DNA of 8,716 nucleotides from Betaproteobacteria bacterium. GTDB taxonomy: Bacteria; Pseudomonadota; Gammaproteobacteria; Burkholderiales; SG8-41. This document shows positions 1 to 6,964 of this stretch, in pieces (the first letter of the stretch is position 1; the number at the start of each line of letters is the position of its first letter). The position numbers were made by a program, and so were the translations under genes. Below the pieces are notes generated by a model. That model did no database searches. It was given only the letters and a program-made list of their open reading frames with translations, and had not been told where the DNA came from. Location: NCBI GenBank assembly GCA_023266245.1, contig JAHFRO010000002.1:1-8716 (forward strand), in the 5' to 3' direction.

Positions 1-1800
1 CAGTTGCTGTACGCCCCGATGCTCGGGCCCCGCGAGCAGCGCCCAGTCGAGTTCCCATTGCGAATACCATTCGTGCCATTGTCCGAATTCATTGCCCATG
101 AAGGCGAGCTTCTTGCCTGGCATCGTTGCCTGGCAGGTGAGCAGCAGCCGCAGGTTGGCGAACTTCTGCCAGTTGTCGCCCGGCATCTTGGCGAGCAGCG
201 AACCCTTGCCGTGTACCACCTCGTCGTGCGACAACGGCAGCACGAAGTTCTCGCTGTAGGCATACAGCTGGCCGAAAGTGAGCAGCGCGTGGTGGTAGCG
301 CCGGTGCACCGGGTCGTGGCGCATATACACGAGGGTGTCGTTCATCCAGCCCATGTTCCATTTCATGGAGAAGCCGAGCCCGCCGACGTAAGCCGGGCGC
401 GACACCATCGGCCACGCGGTCGATTCCTCGGCGCAGGTCAGTGCGCCCGGAAACTCGCGATGCGCCATCGTGTTGAGCGCGCGGATGAACTCGATCGCCT
501 CGACGTTCTCGCGGCCGCCGTAGCGGTTGGGGAGCCATTCACCGGGTCGGCGGGAGTAGTCGAGGTAGAGCATCGAAGCCACCGCGTCGACGCGCAATCC
601 GTCGACGTGAAACTCGGCGAGCCAGAAATGCGCGCTCGACAGCAGGAAGCTCTGCACCTCGTTGCGGGCATAGTTGAAGACGTGCGTGCCCCAGTCGGGG
701 TGGAGCTTGAGCCGCGGGTCCTCGTGCTCGTAGAGCGCGGTGCCGTCGAAATGCGCGAGCGCAAAATCGTCGCTCGGGAAATGCCCCGGCACCCAATCGA
801 GTATCACGCCGATGCCGGCCTGATGGCAGGCGTCGATCAGGGCGCGCAAATCGTCGGGTGTGCCGAAGCGGCTGGTCGCGGCGAAATAGCCGGTCGTCTG
901 GTATCCCCACGATTCGTCGAGCGGGTGTTCGGTGACCGGCATCAGCTCGATGTGGGTGTAGCCCATTTCGCGCACGTACGGAACCAGGTGCTGCGCGAGC
1001 TCGCGATAAGTATAAAAGCGGCCGTCAGGATGGCGGCGCCACGAGCCGGCGTGGATTTCATAAATTGCAAGCGGCGCATGCAGCCAGTCCGACCGGGCGC
1101 GCCGTGCCAGCCAGTCGGCGTCATTCCATGCATGCTGCGACGCCGCGTTCACCCGCGCCGCGGTCGCCGGGCGCAGCTCGAAGCTTTGCGCGTAAGGGTC
1201 GGTCTTGACCAGCACCGCGCCGCTGTCGCGGTTGCGAAGCTCGAACTTGTAGAGCGTGCCGGCGGCAAGTTCGGGCACAAACAACTCCCAGACGCCGCTT
1301 AAACCGAGACTCGCCATCTGGTGCAGGCGCCCGTCCCAGCGGTTGAAATCGCCGACCACCGAAACGCGTTCGGCATTCGGAGCCCACACGCGGAAACACA
1401 CGCCGGCGATATCCTGGCGCGTTTGGACGCGCGCACCCAGCAAGCGGTAAGATTGAAAATTTGATCCCTGGTTGAACAGATACAGATCGTCGGTCGCCGG
1501 TTGCGGTGGAAACGCGTATGGGTCATGACGTCTCTCGCTGCATCCGTCGATGGTAACCAGCAGCACATACGGCACGGCGGGCGCCGCAGCGCCTCGCCAT
1601 TCGAAAACTCCGACGGGATGCACCCGCGCGAGCGGCGCCGTAGTGCCGTTGCGGTCGAGTGCGATCGATTCGGCGTAGGGATGAAACACGCGCACCACCC
1701 ACTGTGCACCGTCGCGGTGCAGGCCGAGCAGGCGAAACGGGTCGTGCTCGCGGGCGGCGATGAGCCGCGAGAAATCGAGGGCGGGCACGGTGATATCCAT
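1..1800 (-). CDS. glgB: 1,4-alpha-glucan branching enzyme GlgB (GH13), 3' end cut by window edge
   Basis: The gene reads leftwards from ATG at 1800-1798 and stays open for exactly 600 codons to position 1, so the C-terminal ~120-130 residues (E. coli GlgB is 728) are outside the window. The enzyme cleaves alpha-1,4 glucan chains and re-attaches them by alpha-1,6 links in cytoplasmic glycogen. Residues ~10-110 match the first N-terminal domain and ~115-220 the second (CBM48; APNAERVSVVGDFNRWDG at 141-157). The GH13 barrel follows: DWVPGHF (335-341), GLRVDAVASM (401-410), AEEST (457-461) and LSHDEVVHGK (523-532). D405 (nucleophile), E458 (acid/base) and D526, with D335, H340, R403 and H525, carry the same numbers as recalled for E. 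coli GlgB, so the N-terminal length is standard and the start is secure. No in-frame start codon lies in the gap upstream. The Shine-Dalgarno is poor (only a GGA about 13 nt before ATG). Divergent from glgC, 59 bp away. Confidence 0.97.
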   Translation of the reverse strand, partial: MDITVPALDFSRLIAAREHDPFRLLGLHRDGAQWVVRVFHPYAESIALDRNGTTAPLARVHPVGVFEWRGAAAPAVPYVLLVTIDGCSERRHDPYAFPPQPATDDLYLFNQGSNFQSYRLLGARVQTRQDIAGVCFRVWAPNAERVSVVGDFNRWDGRLHQMASLGLSGVWELFVPELAAGTLYKFELRNRDSGAVLVKTDPYAQSFELRPATAARVNAASQHAWNDADWLARRARSDWLHAPLAIYEIHAGSWRRHPDGRFYTYRELAQHLVPYVREMGYTHIELMPVTEHPLDESWGYQTTGYFAATSRFGTPDDLRALIDACHQAGIGVILDWVPGHFPSDDFALAHFDGTALYEHEDPRLKLHPDWGTHVFNYARNEVQSFLLSSAHFWLAEFHVDGLRVDAVASMLYLDYSRRPGEWLPNRYGGRENVEAIEFIRALNTMAHREFPGALTCAEESTAWPMVSRPAYVGGLGFSMKWNMGWMNDTLVYMRHDPVHRRYHHALLTFGQLYAYSENFVLPLSHDEVVHGKGSLLAKMPGDNWQKFANLRLLLTCQATMPGKKLAFMGNEFGQWHEWYSQWELDWALLAGPEHRGVQQL

Positions 1801-1802
1801 GG

Positions 1803-1852
1803 CTGTGACGGGTCCGGCACGGGCCGGTACTGCTATTGTAGTCTGTGACGGG
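1803..1852 (+). repeat. 10-bp direct repeat CTGTGACGGG, two copies 40 bp apart
   Basis: CTGTGACGGG occurs exactly at 1803-1812 and again at 1843-1852, in the same orientation, with 40 bp from start to start (about four helical turns). The first copy abuts the glgB start codon; the second overlaps the glgC Shine-Dalgarno and brackets the candidate -10 elements from the other side. The position suggests a tandem operator, but part of copy 2 is also explained by the need for a GGGGA ribosome site. Confidence 0.4.
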
Positions 1853-1854
1853 GA
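1850..1854 (+). promoter_or_regulatory. Ribosome binding site GGGGA for glgC
   Basis: GGGGA ends 5 nt before the ATG at 1860. It decides the start in favour of that ATG over the in-frame GTG at 1845, which has no comparable upstream site and lies inside the direct repeat. Confidence 0.6.
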
Positions 1855-1859
1855 ATAAC

Positions 1860-3185
1860 ATGACGCTCGAGGAACAGAGTCTGCCTGATGAGTACTGCCC
1901 GGTGCGCACCCAGCCGGAAGCGACGCGTTTCGTGAGCCAGCTCACGCGCAGCACTTTTGCACTGGTGCTCGCCGGCGGGCGCGGCACCCGCCTGCACCAG
2001 CTCACCGACTGGCGCTGCAAGCCGGCCGTGCCGTTCGGCGGTAAGTTCCGCATTATCGATTTCACGCTCTCCAACTGCGTAAATTCCGGCATCCGCCGCA
2101 TCGGCGTGGCCACGCAGTACAAGGCACACAGCCTGATCCGCCACATCCAACAGGGATGGAGCTTTTTCGACGGCCGCTTCGATGAGTTCATCGAGCTGTT
2201 GCCGGCGCAGCAGCAGATCGCGGAGGCGTGGTACAAGGGCACTGCCGACGCCGTGTTTCAGAACCTCGCGGTGCTGCGCCGGCATGCACCGGAATATGTG
2301 CTGGTGCTGTCCGGCGACCACGTCTACAAGATGGACTACGGTCGCATGATCGCTTTTCACGTTACGCATCAGGCCGATGTGACGGTCGCGTGCGTGGAGG
2401 TGCCGCTTTCCGACGCCGGCGCTTTCGGCGTGATGGGAATCGACGCAGACGGGCGCGTGGCGAGCTTTGCCGAGAAGCCGGCGCAGCCCGCGCCCATTCC
2501 CGGGAATCCGGACCACGCGCTGATTAGCATGGGCGTATACGTCTTCAACGCACAGTTCCTCTACGAGCAGCTCATCCGCGACACCGACGATTCGCGCTCG
2601 TCGCACGATTTCGGCAAGGATTTGATCCCGCATCTCATCTCGCGCTATCGCGTGTTTGCGCATCAGTTCGCCGACAGTTGCGTAGGTAGCGCCCCGGGCG
2701 GCAAGCCGTATTGGCGGGATGTGGGTACGGTTGATGCGTACTGGGGAGCCAACATAGAACTGACCAAGGTCGTACCGGAACTGAATATGTATGACCGCGA
2801 CTGGCCGATTTGGACTTACCAGGAACAACTGCCGCCGGCAAAATTCGTGTTCGACGATGAAGACCGGCGCGGCATGGCGGTCGACGCGATGGTTTCGGGC
2901 GGCTGCATCATCAGCGGCGCCGTGGTGCGCCGCTCGCTGCTGTTTTCCGACGTGCGGGTGGAGGCCCGCAGCCTGGTCGAGGACTCGGTGGTGCTGCCCA
3001 ACGTCAGGGTCGGGAGCAACGTGGTACTCAAGCGCACCGTGATCGACCGGCGCTGCGAAATTGCCGATGGCACCGTGATCGGAGTCGATCCGGCGCACGA
3101 CCGCCGCCGCTTTCATGTGACCGAAAAGGGCATCACGCTGATTTCTCCTCAAATGCTCGGCCAGCACATCTACACCGTGCGGTGA
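1860..3185 (+). CDS. glgC: Glucose-1-phosphate adenylyltransferase (ADP-glucose pyrophosphorylase)
   Basis: 441 residues from ATG 1860 (E. coli GlgC has 431). It makes ADP-glucose and pyrophosphate from ATP and glucose-1-phosphate, the committed step of bacterial glycogen synthesis, as a cytoplasmic homotetramer in this family. The nucleotidyltransferase domain shows LAGGRGTRL (37-45), KPAVPFGGKFRIIDF (54-68), WYKGTADAV (124-132), SGDHVYKMDY (151-160, D153 matching catalytic D142 of E. coli), FAEKP (203-207, K206 matching glucose-1-phosphate-binding K195), SSHDFGKDLIP (247-257) and PYWRDVGT (283-290). Residues ~340-415 form the left-handed beta-helix (SGGCIISGAVV, EDSVVLPNVRVG, KRTVIDRRCEI). 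Several effector residues of E. coli GlgC are changed: K39 to W51, H46 to P58, R419 to P430, R423 to G434, so fructose-1,6-bisphosphate is probably not the activator. The stop is 4 nt before the next gene's GTG. Confidence 0.97.
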   Translation: MTLEEQSLPDEYCPVRTQPEATRFVSQLTRSTFALVLAGGRGTRLHQLTDWRCKPAVPFGGKFRIIDFTLSNCVNSGIRRIGVATQYKAHSLIRHIQQGWSFFDGRFDEFIELLPAQQQIAEAWYKGTADAVFQNLAVLRRHAPEYVLVLSGDHVYKMDYGRMIAFHVTHQADVTVACVEVPLSDAGAFGVMGIDADGRVASFAEKPAQPAPIPGNPDHALISMGVYVFNAQFLYEQLIRDTDDSRSSHDFGKDLIPHLISRYRVFAHQFADSCVGSAPGGKPYWRDVGTVDAYWGANIELTKVVPELNMYDRDWPIWTYQEQLPPAKFVFDDEDRRGMAVDAMVSGGCIISGAVVRRSLLFSDVRVEARSLVEDSVVLPNVRVGSNVVLKRTVIDRRCEIADGTVIGVDPAHDRRRFHVTEKGITLISPQMLGQHIYTVR

Positions 3186-3189
3186 CGCG

Positions 3190-4884
3190 GTGAAAAGCGG
3201 CACGCTCGAAATCATTTTCCTGTGGCACATGCACCAGCCGGACTACCGCGACCACGCGCACGGCGAGTTCACGCTGCCGTGGGTCTACCTGCACGCGCTC
3301 AAGGACTACACTGATATGGCGGCGCACCTCGAGCGCCATCCACGCGTGCATGCCGTGGTGAACTTCGTGCCGGTGCTGCTCGACCAGCTCGAGGATTACG
3401 GCGAGCAGTTCGCGAGCTGGGACTGGCGCGACCCGCTGCTCAGGCTGCTCGCGGAGCCGGATCTCGAGCGGCTCACCGCAGCCGAGCGCAAGCTGCTGCT
3501 CGACAGCTGTTTGCGCAGCAATCAGCTCAACATGATCGTGCCGTTCCCGCGCTACAAGCGGCTGCACGACCTGTTTCGCATCGTCGAGGGCCAGGACGAA
3601 GCCGCGCTGGCGTATCTGTCCGGGGCCTATCTCGCCGATCTGATCACCTGGTATCACCTCGCGTGGACTGGAGAAACCGAACGGCGCCGCCAGCCGCTGC
3701 TCGCTGCGCTGGTGGCAAAGGGCGGAGGCTACACTGCGGATGAGCGTCGGCAATTGCTGGCGCTCATTGGCGAAATCGTGCGCGGCATCATTCCGCGCTA
3801 CCGCGCGCTCGCCGCGAGCGGGCAGATCGAGCTCTCGACTACGCCGCACACGCACCCGCTCGCGCCGCTGCTGCTCGATTTTACGAGCGCGCGTGAAACA
3901 GAACCCGCTGCCACGCTGCCAGAGGCGTCCTGCTATCCGGGCGGCCGTGCGCGTACGACCGCGCAGCTCGAAGCCGCTCTCGCGAGCCACACCGCGCGTT
4001 TCGGCGCGCCGCCGGCAGGCGTGTGGCCGGCGGAAGGCGCGGTGTCCAATGCGTTCCTCAAGCTGCTTTCGGTTGCGGGCTGTCGCTGGACCGCGGCGAG
4101 CGAAAGCGTGCTTGTCGCCAGCCTGCGTCACGTGGCGCACGAGCCGCCGCCGCCGGAGCAATACCTTTATCGACCGTATAGCGTCGAAAGCGCCCCGGGC
4201 ATCACCATGTTCTTTCGCGACGAGAAGCTCTCCGATCTGATCGGCTTCGAGTACCGCCATTGGCACGGCAAGGATGCGGCGGCCGACTTCATTGCGCGGT
4301 TGCACGCGATCCGCCGCCAGGTGCCGGAGGACGAGAAAGCGGTGGTGACGGTCATCCTCGACGGTGAGAACGCGTGGGAGCACTACCCATATAACGGCTA
4401 TTATTTCTTCGAGGATCTTTACGCGCTGCTCGAGGCCGATTCCGAGCTGCGCACCACGACCTGTGCCGATTACATCGCGCGCCATCCGCACGCCGCGGAT
4501 ACGCTGCCAGGCGTGGTCGCCGGCAGCTGGGTGTTCGGCACGTTTTCAACCTGGATCGGGCATCACGACAAGAACCGCGCGTGGGATCTGCTGTGCGCGG
4601 CCAAACGTACCTACGACCTGGTCGTCGGCAGCGGGCGCCTGAGCGCGGAGGAAGAACGCGCTGCCACGGCGCAACTCGCGGTCTGCGAGAGCTCCGACTG
4701 GTTCTGGTGGCTCGGCGACCGTAACCCGGCGCAAGCCGTGGCGGGTTTCGACCGCCTGTTCCGCCTCAATCTCTCCAATCTGTACCACCGGCTCAAGGTC
4801 GAGCCGCCGGCGACGCTCGCCGAGCCGGCGAGCCACGGCGGCGGCGAGCCCGAAGGCGGCGGCACCATGCGCCGCGCGGGCTGA
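3190..4884 (+). CDS. GH57 alpha-amylase / amylopullulanase-type glycoside hydrolase
   Basis: 564 residues from GTG 3190. No later start precedes the essential first motif, and the 4-nt gap after glgC implies translational coupling. GH57 retaining enzymes cleave or transfer alpha-glucans. All five family regions are visible: WHMHQPDY (12-19); GQIELSTTPHTHPL (211-224); GVWPAEGAVS (277-286, with E282 the expected nucleophile); FFRDEKLSDLIGF (341-353, D344 the expected acid/base); and LDGENAWEHY (390-399), followed by GSWVFGTFSTWIGHHDKN (445-461). The LWHxHQP and IGHxxxNRAW style resembles the amylopullulanase/Methanocaldococcus amylase branch rather than the 4-alpha-glucanotransferase or branching-enzyme branches; this is from memory. 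No signal peptide, so it is intracellular. Residues ~538-564 are a Gly/Pro/Glu-rich tail. Likely role: hydrolysing or debranching glycogen and maltodextrin. Substrate and linkage preference cannot be read from sequence. Confidence 0.86.
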   Translation: MKSGTLEIIFLWHMHQPDYRDHAHGEFTLPWVYLHALKDYTDMAAHLERHPRVHAVVNFVPVLLDQLEDYGEQFASWDWRDPLLRLLAEPDLERLTAAERKLLLDSCLRSNQLNMIVPFPRYKRLHDLFRIVEGQDEAALAYLSGAYLADLITWYHLAWTGETERRRQPLLAALVAKGGGYTADERRQLLALIGEIVRGIIPRYRALAASGQIELSTTPHTHPLAPLLLDFTSARETEPAATLPEASCYPGGRARTTAQLEAALASHTARFGAPPAGVWPAEGAVSNAFLKLLSVAGCRWTAASESVLVASLRHVAHEPPPPEQYLYRPYSVESAPGITMFFRDEKLSDLIGFEYRHWHGKDAAADFIARLHAIRRQVPEDEKAVVTVILDGENAWEHYPYNGYYFFEDLYALLEADSELRTTTCADYIARHPHAADTLPGVVAGSWVFGTFSTWIGHHDKNRAWDLLCAAKRTYDLVVGSGRLSAEEERAATAQLAVCESSDWFWWLGDRNPAQAVAGFDRLFRLNLSNLYHRLKVEPPATLAEPASHGGGEPEGGGTMRRAG

Positions 4885-4910
4885 GCGCAGCCGCACAGAT
4901 CGGAATAGCA

Positions 4911-6935
4911 ATGACGGTCGCGCTGCTGTTCGGCGTCCACGCCCACCAGCCGGCGGGCAACTTCCCCGCCGTGCTGGAACAGGCGCATCTGCGCTGCTAC
5001 CGGCCGTTTCTCGAGACGCTGCACCGTTTTCCCGCATTCCGCTTCAGCGTACACTTTTCGGGCTGGTTGCTCGATTACTTGCTCGAGCGCTATCCGGCCG
5101 ACATGGAATTGCTCAAGCACATGGTCGCGCGCGGCCAAGCCGAGATGTTCGGCGCGGGCGACTGCGAGCCGGTGCTGGCGGCCATTCCCCACCGCGACCA
5201 GATCGGCCAATTGGAGGTTCTTTCCGCCAAGCTCGAGCGGCATTTCGGCGCGCGTCCGCAAGGGGCCTGGCTCACCGAGCGCGTCTGGCTTTCCACCGCG
5301 GTGTCCGCCCTGGCCGAGTGCGGCCTGCGCTACGCCACGGTCGACGACTACCACTTTTTCTGCGTCGGCAAGACCGCCGCCGAACTGGACAGCTACTACA
5401 CCACCGAGGACGACGGGCGTACCATCGACATCTTTCCCATCTCCGAGCAGCTACGCTACCGCCTGCCGTTCTCGGCGGCCGCGGACGCGGTGGCCTACGT
5501 GGAGGAGCTGGCCTGCGGCGGCCAGTCCGCCGCGATCTATTTCGACGACATCGAGAAGTTCGGCATCTGGCCCGAAACTTACGAATGGGTGTACGAAAAG
5601 CGCTGGCTGGAGCAATTCATCCAGGGTGTGCTCGCCTCGCCGCTGATCCGCACCGAGACCTACCGCAGCTACCATGAGCGCTGCCCGACGCGCGGCATCG
5701 TTTATCTCCCGACCACCTCCTACATCGAGATGAACGAGTGGACGCTGCCGCCGGCGGCGGCGGTGACCTACGACGAGTTGGTCGAGCGGGAAAAGCGCGA
5801 GGGACGCTACGACCTGACCAAGCCTTTCATCCGCGGCGGCTTCTGGAAGAACTTCCTGACCCGTTATCCCGAGGCCAATTGGATGCACAAGCGCATGCTC
5901 GCGCTGTCGGAGCGGCTGGCGCGCTTGCCCGCTGATCGCCGCACGCCCCGGATGACCGCGAACCTCTACCGGGCGCAGGCAAACGACGCCTACTGGCACG
6001 GCCTGTTCGGCGGGCTGTACCTGCCCCACCTGCGGCGCGAGGTGTACCGCAACCTGGTCGCACTGGAGGCCGCGCTCGATGCAGCGGCGCCGCGCGCCCC
6101 CTGCGAGCGGCTGGACCTCGACTGCGATGGCGCGCAGGAATTTTTTCTGTACACCGCGGAACTGCAGGCAGTGACGCGCGACGACGGGCTGGCGGCGCTG
6201 CACGAGCTCGACAGCTATGCTCTGGCGCACAACTTTGGCGACACGTTGCGCCGCAGCCGCGAGCATTACTACGATAAAATCGAACGCGGCGAGCGGCGCG
6301 GCCTTGGCGGCAGCGGCATCGCTTCGGCCCACGACCGCGTGGACTTTCGCCACGCAATCTCGGCACGGGACATCGTACCGGACGCGCTGCCGCGGGTCTT
6401 GTTTTGCGACCGTTTCACCGCGTCCGATGGCACGGCGCATCCCGTCGGCAGCTATGTGCTCGACCGCGTCGACGCGGCGAAACCGGCGATCGCGTTTCGC
6501 GCCAGCGTCGGCGGTGGCACGGTGCGTAAGGGCTATGAGCTTGCGGGTGCGCGGCTCACCGTCACGTATGCGTTCGAGGGCCTTGCCGGCGGGACGTTTG
6601 CCACCGAGCTCAATGTGAGCCTGCCGGCGTGCGACGGCTTTGCCGGCCGTTACATCCTGGCAAGCGGCGAGATCCCGTGCGGTTTTGGCCAGGAGCTGGC
6701 GCAGGACACGCTGACCAAGATCATGCTCGACGATCGGGAGTTAGGCGGAGCGCTCGTGTTGACCGCGAGCGCCTCGGTCATATTGCGCGCGCAGCCGCAC
6801 TTCACGGTATCGCAATCGGAGGCGGGGTTCGAGAAGATCATGCAGGCAGCGACCGTGACCTTGAGCTGGCCGCTTGCGCCGCAGCGCAGCGCGCTTACGC
6901 TTGCCCTGGAAATCGTGGTAGCGCCTGGCAACTGA
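4911..6935 (+). CDS. GH57 4-alpha-glucanotransferase (Thermococcus litoralis type)
   Basis: 674 residues (the T. litoralis enzyme is about 659). It is expected to move alpha-1,4-glucan segments between chains in the cytoplasm, the job done by GH77 MalQ in enteric bacteria. The GH57 barrel fills ~1-280: GVHAHQP (8-14), EMFGAGDCEPVLAAIP (78-93), GAWLTERVW (118-126; E123 is the nucleophile, the same number as in T. litoralis), TVDDYHFF (143-150) and IYFDDIEKFGIWPETYEW (209-226; D213 matches the catalytic D214). NDAYWHGLFGG (358-368) lies in the central helical domain (PF09094, once DUF1925), and ~395-670 form the C-terminal beta domain (PF09095, once DUF1926). A weak GGA at 4902-4904 precedes ATG 4911. 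It follows the first GH57 gene by 26 nt. The DC at 84-85 replaces the FY recalled at this place in archaeal members. No signal peptide. A GH57 alpha-amylase activity is the main alternative. Confidence 0.87.
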   Translation: MTVALLFGVHAHQPAGNFPAVLEQAHLRCYRPFLETLHRFPAFRFSVHFSGWLLDYLLERYPADMELLKHMVARGQAEMFGAGDCEPVLAAIPHRDQIGQLEVLSAKLERHFGARPQGAWLTERVWLSTAVSALAECGLRYATVDDYHFFCVGKTAAELDSYYTTEDDGRTIDIFPISEQLRYRLPFSAAADAVAYVEELACGGQSAAIYFDDIEKFGIWPETYEWVYEKRWLEQFIQGVLASPLIRTETYRSYHERCPTRGIVYLPTTSYIEMNEWTLPPAAAVTYDELVEREKREGRYDLTKPFIRGGFWKNFLTRYPEANWMHKRMLALSERLARLPADRRTPRMTANLYRAQANDAYWHGLFGGLYLPHLRREVYRNLVALEAALDAAAPRAPCERLDLDCDGAQEFFLYTAELQAVTRDDGLAALHELDSYALAHNFGDTLRRSREHYYDKIERGERRGLGGSGIASAHDRVDFRHAISARDIVPDALPRVLFCDRFTASDGTAHPVGSYVLDRVDAAKPAIAFRASVGGGTVRKGYELAGARLTVTYAFEGLAGGTFATELNVSLPACDGFAGRYILASGEIPCGFGQELAQDTLTKIMLDDRELGGALVLTASASVILRAQPHFTVSQSEAGFEKIMQAATVTLSWPLAPQRSALTLALEIVVAPGN

Positions 6936-6964
6936 TGCGAAACGCGTATGGCCGCAGGGGTAAT

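Larger units (their letters stand above)
1801..1859. promoter_or_regulatory. Divergent glgB/glgC promoter region
   Basis: This 59-bp gap must hold the start signals of both glgB (leftward) and, unless transcription enters from elsewhere, glgC (rightward). A short A/T-containing stretch at 1831-1840 stands out in GC-rich surroundings. On the minus strand, TACAAT at 1840-1835 is one mismatch from the sigma70 -10 consensus. On the plus strand, TGCTATTGT at 1831-1839 has an extended -10 form (TGn before a 4/6 hexamer). No good -35 was seen on either strand. The gap also holds a 10-bp direct repeat and a small CCGGC/GCCGG dyad (1814-1818 and 1823-1827, 4-nt loop). Seen: the motifs. Inferred: that they are promoters, with starts near 1828 (minus) and 1846 (plus). 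Confidence 0.5.

Noticed and set aside
4..1302. 432-codon plus-strand ORF opposite glgB
   Set aside because: It is the antisense shadow of glgB; the glgB frame has all GH13 motifs and the plus-strand protein has none and a composition typical of GC-rich antisense frames.
1804..1848. CRP-like TGTGA half-sites in the divergent gap
   Set aside because: Both copies point the same way and neither has a TCACA partner at the 6-bp spacing, so a CRP palindrome is not supported.
1845..1859. Upstream in-frame GTG start for glgC
   Set aside because: The ATG at 1860 has GGGGA at ideal spacing and the extra five residues add no conserved sequence.
3179..3193. GCGGTGA-C-GCGGTGA tandem at the glgC/GH57 junction, with a GTG overlapping the glgC stop
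   Set aside because: The overlapping GTG at 3182 reaches a stop after three codons; only the GTG at 3190 opens the GH57 frame. A 7-nt repeat at a gene junction is weak evidence of anything.
1833..3230. 465-codon minus-strand ORF covering all of glgC and both its ends
   Set aside because: Long open antisense frames are expected in GC-rich genes; no recognisable domain, and it would occupy the shared promoter region.
3133..4491. 452-codon minus-strand ORF opposite the first GH57 gene
   Set aside because: Arg/Val/His-rich antisense shadow without motifs; the sense frame has all five GH57 regions.
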